64,000 nt of DNA from Erysipelothrix rhusiopathiae (GTDB lineage: Bacteria > Bacillota_I > Bacilli_A > Erysipelotrichales > Erysipelotrichaceae): contig NZ_LR134439.1 in assembly GCF_900637845.1 (NCBI RefSeq), forward strand, positions 1,550,001 to 1,614,000. The letters are read 5' to 3'. Position 1 is the stretch's first letter. Each line of letters starts with the position of its first letter. Below are positions 60,574 through 64,000 of this stretch, one piece after another. A program made the translations under genes and the position numbers. The notes under the pieces are model-generated. The model was given only the letters and a program-made list of their open reading frames with translations. It was not told the origin of the DNA and searched no databases.

Positions 60574-62197
60574 ACTCTACTCCAATGATGTATGAATAAA
60601 CTGGTTGTTCACCACGATGTGATTCTACTTCTACATCATATGTAGATTCAATAAAATCAACAACTGTCTCGGCCTCTTCATCCGATACATCTTCTCCCGT
60701 GATTAAAGTAACAAGTTCACTTTCATCATCAATTAACTTCGCACAAAGTGCTTTCGTTGTTTCTAAACGATTAGGGTTGGTTACAACAATGTCTTTTTCA
60801 AGAATTCCCATGAAATCATTTTGTTTAATTTCAATGGATTCAAACATCGTATCTTTAATAGCGTATGTAACTTGACCTGTTTTGGTATTTGCAACAGCTT
60901 CAAGCATTTCAGTTAAATTATCTTCAACATCTACGTCAGGATTAAACATAACACATGCTGATAATCCTTGAGGAATCGTTTTTGTTTCAATAACGTGTAT
61001 ATCTTTGTCTTCACAAATATCTTGAGCTTGTTTTGCAGCCATAATAATATTTGAATTATTTGGTAGGATAAAAATATGATCTGCATCGATACTATTGATA
61101 AGTGCAACAAAATCTTCAGTTGATGGGTTCATTGTTTGACCACCACTGATAATATATTCTGCACGGAGCTCTTTAAACATATCCACAACACCTGTACCTG
61201 CAGCAACAGCAACAATTGCATATTTGCTGTGTTGCTTTTGTGCTTTAGTAGCATTAGATTCTGCATCTAATATCGTATTGTGTTGTTCAGACATATTTTC
61301 AATCTTAAGTTTAACAAATTCACCATAGCGTTGCGCTAAGTTTAGAGCATTACCTGGTTTCAATGTATGAACATGAACTTTAACTAAATCTTCATCCGTA
61401 ACAACTACTAATGAATTACCAAGTGCCTCTAGTTGCGCTCTAAATTTGTCTTCATTATAACGGTTGATTGATTCTTCATCGAGACGTACGATAAATTCAG
61501 TACAATAACCAAATTCATCATGTTCGAAATCTGAAGCAGCTGCATGATTTGACTCATCGCCTTCTTCAAGTTCAATAGGGTTTCCTTTTAATTCTGCTAA
61601 GAATCCTTCTAAAACGGTAACATAACCTTTACCGCCACTATCGACAACACCAACTTCTTTTAATACTGGTAGAAGTTCAGGAGTTCCATCTAGGGATGTA
61701 TTTGCCTCGGATACTAAACATTCAAAAAACTCAATTACTGAGATTTCTGGATTTTTAAGAACAAACTCATAGGTTGCCTGTGAACTTTCACGTAAAACAG
61801 TTAGAATGGTTCCTTCAACAGGACGCATTACTGCCTTATAAGCAACTTCTTTACCTTTTTGGAAAGCTTCCGCAAGATCCATAACACTTGCTTCTTGTAA
61901 ATTTTCTACGGATTGCGCAAATCCTCGGAAGATTTGAGAAAGGATAACGCCTGAGTTTCCTCGTGCGCCCATTAATAAACCGCGAGATAATGTTTTGGAT
62001 AATTGACCTAAGTGTGATGTAACAGCTTTTTTAGAATCTGTTAAGCCACTTGTAAAAGTAAGATTCATATTTGTTCCTGTATCTCCATCAGGAACTGGGA
62101 AAACGTTAAGAGCATTTATTTCATGATGCTTATTTGTTAGATTGTTGGCACCACTTTGAAGCATCTTCAAAAAGATATCGCCATTAATAGTATTCAT
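60572..62197 (-). CDS. fakA: DAK-domain fatty acid kinase-like protein (FakA/YloV)
   Basis: FakA phosphorylates fatty acids bound by FakB (DegV) proteins for entry into phospholipid synthesis. The 541-residue protein has an N-terminal DhaL kinase domain with NVFPVPDGDTGTNMNLTF (metal and ATP site, about 29-46) and GARGNSGVILSQIFRGFA. A middle domain follows with EFIVRLDEESINR and VHVHTLKPGNAL, then a C-terminal DegV-like domain with GQTMNPSTEDFVALI and IFILPNNSNIIMAA. It overlaps the Asp23-like gene through a TAATG junction and sits upstream of recG, matching the Firmicutes yloU-yloV-recG order. Confidence 0.9.
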   Translation of the reverse strand: MNTINGDIFLKMLQSGANNLTNKHHEINALNVFPVPDGDTGTNMNLTFTSGLTDSKKAVTSHLGQLSKTLSRGLLMGARGNSGVILSQIFRGFAQSVENLQEASVMDLAEAFQKGKEVAYKAVMRPVEGTILTVLRESSQATYEFVLKNPEISVIEFFECLVSEANTSLDGTPELLPVLKEVGVVDSGGKGYVTVLEGFLAELKGNPIELEEGDESNHAAASDFEHDEFGYCTEFIVRLDEESINRYNEDKFRAQLEALGNSLVVVTDEDLVKVHVHTLKPGNALNLAQRYGEFVKLKIENMSEQHNTILDAESNATKAQKQHSKYAIVAVAAGTGVVDMFKELRAEYIISGGQTMNPSTEDFVALINSIDADHIFILPNNSNIIMAAKQAQDICEDKDIHVIETKTIPQGLSACVMFNPDVDVEDNLTEMLEAVANTKTGQVTYAIKDTMFESIEIKQNDFMGILEKDIVVTNPNRLETTKALCAKLIDDESELVTLITGEDVSDEEAETVVDFIESTYDVEVESHRGEQPVYSYIIGVE

Positions 62198-62556
62198 TAT
62201 TGAACAACCTTAATACCTTGAACATAAACATTAATCGTATTAAAGTTTTGTTGAAGTGTTTTTTCTAACATGTATTTCGCTTTCTTTTGAACTTCGAGTA
62301 CTACTTCTGAAATCTTAACGTTATAACTTACAATAATATATAAATCTAAATCAAAACCGTTATCCCCTTTACGCACAATTACACCTTTGGAATAATTTTC
62401 ACCCTTTAACAATTCTGCAAGGCCATCTTTAAAGACTTGCTGAGAGGCCATACCAACAACACCATAACATTCTGTCACGACACCGCCAGCTAGCATTGCG
62501 ATTGCTTCGTTTGAAACATTGATTTTTCCAAATTCATTGGTTTTTTCAATCGCCAT
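62197..62556 (-). CDS. Asp23/Gls24 family protein (YloU-like)
   Basis: A 119-residue Asp23-family protein: EFGKINVSNEAIAMLAGGVVTECYGVVGMASQ, then FDLDLYIIVSYNVKISEVVLEVQKKAKYMLE and a C-terminal INVYVQGIKVV. The second of two ATGs in a row is taken as the start because it lies seven bases after AGGAGG. It precedes fakA with an overlapping stop/start, as yloU does in Bacillus. Function is unclear beyond association with envelope stress and fatty acid metabolism. Confidence 0.88.
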   Translation of the reverse strand: MAIEKTNEFGKINVSNEAIAMLAGGVVTECYGVVGMASQQVFKDGLAELLKGENYSKGVIVRKGDNGFDLDLYIIVSYNVKISEVVLEVQKKAKYMLEKTLQQNFNTINVYVQGIKVVQ

Positions 62557-62587
62557 CATTTCTCCTCCTCTTTCATATTTTTATATT

Positions 62588-63400
62588 TTATGATCCACAT
62601 GCCTTAACAACAGCAGACTGTGTTTCTTCAGTTGGACCGTACTCGATAAACTCGATACAACGAGCATTCGAATCAGCCCCACTTATAATAGTAGCATATT
62701 TATTCAGTTGTGGTAAAGTTTCTACATTTGTAAAAACAAAATAATCATTATTCATTACAATCCTCATATAGTCAGGTTCAACTTTTGTAGGCTCGAAATG
62801 AATTTCAGAAACGGAAGCCATAGAACCATCATCAATGGTAGCCAAAGCAGATAATAGAGATTCAGATATTGATTCCTCTGTAAACCCTACAAGCAATGGT
62901 AAACGTTCAATCACTGAAGGATTAAGCGTTTCCAACTCTTTATAGAATCCATCTTCAAAATAAATTCGAATGGACGGTTCTAATGTGTAACCCACAGCTT
63001 TCTTTTCCGTTACGTTTAAATTTATGATACCTTGACGATAATATACATTAGCGTCAATATTGTCAATCCCCTTAACTTTTTTACCTTTATGATTAATGAA
63101 AGGTTTAAACGTTAAATAGATACGTTGATTTTCATGTATATTGAGCGCATCTTTGATTTCTGCGTCACTTAGAATTACATTTCCATTCACGCGTACATTG
63201 TGAACTCGAGAAGCATCGCTTTTATCAAAATAGTAAATCCCTATAAGAACCCCAATTACAATTAAAAATTGAAGCATTTTAATCAACCGACGTTTTCGCT
63301 TATTACGACGAATTGTCTTCTTTTTAAGGTCTATCGAAGCCTTAATTTTATCAATTGGCTCACGCTCATCATTCAATTCAGGATTATTGCGACGCGTCAT
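62588..63400 (-). CDS. divIB: Cell-division protein DivIB/FtsQ
   Basis: A bitopic division protein that joins FtsL and FtsB/DivIC at the septum. The 270 residues have a charged cytoplasmic N-terminus rich in Lys and Arg, one membrane helix (about 42-59, LQFLIVIGVLIGIYYF), then a POTRA segment (VHNVRVNGNVILSDAEIKDALNI) and the FtsQ/DivIB beta domain with LPLLVGF. I use the ATG at 63400, after AAGGTGG. An upstream TTG would extend it by seven residues over that site. It overlaps murG by 17 bases. Confidence 0.88.
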   Translation of the reverse strand: MTRRNNPELNDEREPIDKIKASIDLKKKTIRRNKRKRRLIKMLQFLIVIGVLIGIYYFDKSDASRVHNVRVNGNVILSDAEIKDALNIHENQRIYLTFKPFINHKGKKVKGIDNIDANVYYRQGIINLNVTEKKAVGYTLEPSIRIYFEDGFYKELETLNPSVIERLPLLVGFTEESISESLLSALATIDDGSMASVSEIHFEPTKVEPDYMRIVMNNDYFVFTNVETLPQLNKYATIISGADSNARCIEFIEYGPTEETQSAVVKACGS

Positions 63401-64000
63401 CGTTTCCCACCACCTTTTCAACTAAATCTGCAATATTCGAAACCGCATCAGGCGTTGCAAGCTTACGTGCATTATGACCTAATTCAACCAAACGTTGTTT
63501 ATTACGAATCAGTTCAAAAACATGTTTATTTAATACGTCATCATGGATATCTTCTTCTAATAGCATATCACAAGCGTTCTTATCAAATAACGATTTAGCA
63601 TTATAAAATTGATGGTTATTTGCCACATATGGGCTTGGTATTAGTAATGACGGCAAACCAAATGATTCAATCTCAGCTACTGTAGAAGCACCCGATCGGC
63701 ATACGATTAAATCAATTACCGGTAAAAGCGCTTTTTGGTCTACAAATCCCTCGAGACGAATGTTGGGATGAACCTCACCAACTGTCTTTTTGAAGTTATC
63801 AATATGAAGTGGACCCGTAACAATAATCACTTGAGTCGTTGGGTCATCATAATACTTAACAAATTTTTCGAATTTTTTATTCATAGCAGTTGAGCCTTGC
63901 GACCCCATAACCATAAGGACTGTATTTAAATTTAAATCCAAATTAAGTCGTTCAACTTCTTTCGAACTATTAATTTCCTCATGGATTAACGAAGCACGAG
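63384..64000 (-). CDS. murG: MurG, UDP-GlcNAc:lipid I transferase, C-terminal part (5' truncated by window)
   Basis: MurG adds GlcNAc to lipid I to make lipid II at the cytoplasmic face of the membrane. The frame is open to the right edge, so about 205 C-terminal residues are present. They contain VLMVMGSQGSTAMN (second-domain Gly loop), VIIVTGPLH, and the donor site VICRSGAS-type segment (VCRSGASTVAEIESFGLPSLLIPSPYVANNHQ), typical of MurG. The order murG-divIB is common in Firmicutes division clusters. Confidence 0.93.
   Translation of the reverse strand, partial: RASLIHEEINSSKEVERLNLDLNLNTVLMVMGSQGSTAMNKKFEKFVKYYDDPTTQVIIVTGPLHIDNFKKTVGEVHPNIRLEGFVDQKALLPVIDLIVCRSGASTVAEIESFGLPSLLIPSPYVANNHQFYNAKSLFDKNACDMLLEEDIHDDVLNKHVFELIRNKQRLVELGHNARKLATPDAVSNIADLVEKVVGNDDASQ

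Noticed and set aside
1-64000. tRNA or rRNA genes, CRISPR arrays, insertion sequences and prophage genes
   Set aside because: I saw no cloverleaf clusters, repeat-spacer arrays, transposases or phage structural genes. xerD is in its normal housekeeping context and not evidence of a mobile element.

Overview
The window looks like a chromosomal segment of a low-GC Gram-positive bacterium, most likely Erysipelothrix (probably E. rhusiopathiae). I infer this from the AT-rich composition, Firmicutes-type promoters and Shine-Dalgarno sites, PolC, the Firmicutes gene orders (rimP-nusA-ylxR-ylxQ-infB-rbfA; nusB-xseA-xseB-ispA-dxs-recN), and a surface-polysaccharide locus carrying phosphocholine (lic) genes. 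I ran no database search, so the species is inference. I see no tRNA, rRNA, CRISPR array, prophage or insertion sequence.

Layout. Positions 1-2500 (+): tail of an RpiR/MurR regulator, then murQ-anmK for MurNAc recycling, with a palindromic operator over the promoter. Positions 2551-18243 (+): a surface-glycan locus. A long-leader promoter drives a priming phosphoglycosyltransferase, an EpsG-type polymerase with an extra C-terminal domain, a WbuB-like transferase, the three UDP-L-FucNAc enzymes (fnlA-fnlB-fnlC) and another glycosyltransferase. Two lic operons follow: licCA-1/licD/licB and licCA-2/eutH. Positions 18332-20712 (+): an ACT/UPF0210 pair, a hotdog thioesterase and a DsrE-like protein. 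Positions 20734-24930 (+): a response regulator, sensor kinase and Vex-type ABC exporter. Positions 25015-30644 (-): a Pot-type ABC importer plus adenine deaminase behind two tandem guanine riboswitches. Positions 30661-45360 (-): a TPR-like protein, deoB, xerD, dinB, recN, a degenerate dxs, ispA, xseB, xseA, nusB, an Asp23 protein, a DUF4303-like protein, rsmF-like, ribF and truB. Positions 45369-48026 (+): a lysine riboswitch and a fused amino-acid ABC importer. Positions 48117-64000 (-): a small membrane protein, rbfA to rimP, polC, rnc, recG, fakA-like, an Asp23 protein, divIB and partial murG.

The most interesting part is 11584-18202. Both LicC-LicA fusion enzymes begin with a winged-helix-like segment, so each may combine a DNA-binding domain, a cytidylyltransferase and an alcohol kinase. 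Both promoters carry the same dyad, GTTCAA-N22-TTGAAC. The first dyad is part of a perfect 16-bp inverted repeat that encloses a -10 box and, on read-through mRNA, would bury the licCA-1 ribosome binding site. The second fusion is translationally coupled to an EutH-type ethanolamine transporter, whereas the first travels with LicD and a LicB-type choline permease. I propose parallel choline and ethanolamine activation branches for surface decoration, possibly regulated by the enzymes themselves.

Other points to check: two guanine aptamers with separate terminators controlling a Pot-like importer and adenine deaminase; an intact Dxs-like ORF at the usual dxs position that lacks the thiamine-diphosphate and catalytic motifs; and a lysine riboswitch that assigns a substrate to a generic amino-acid importer.
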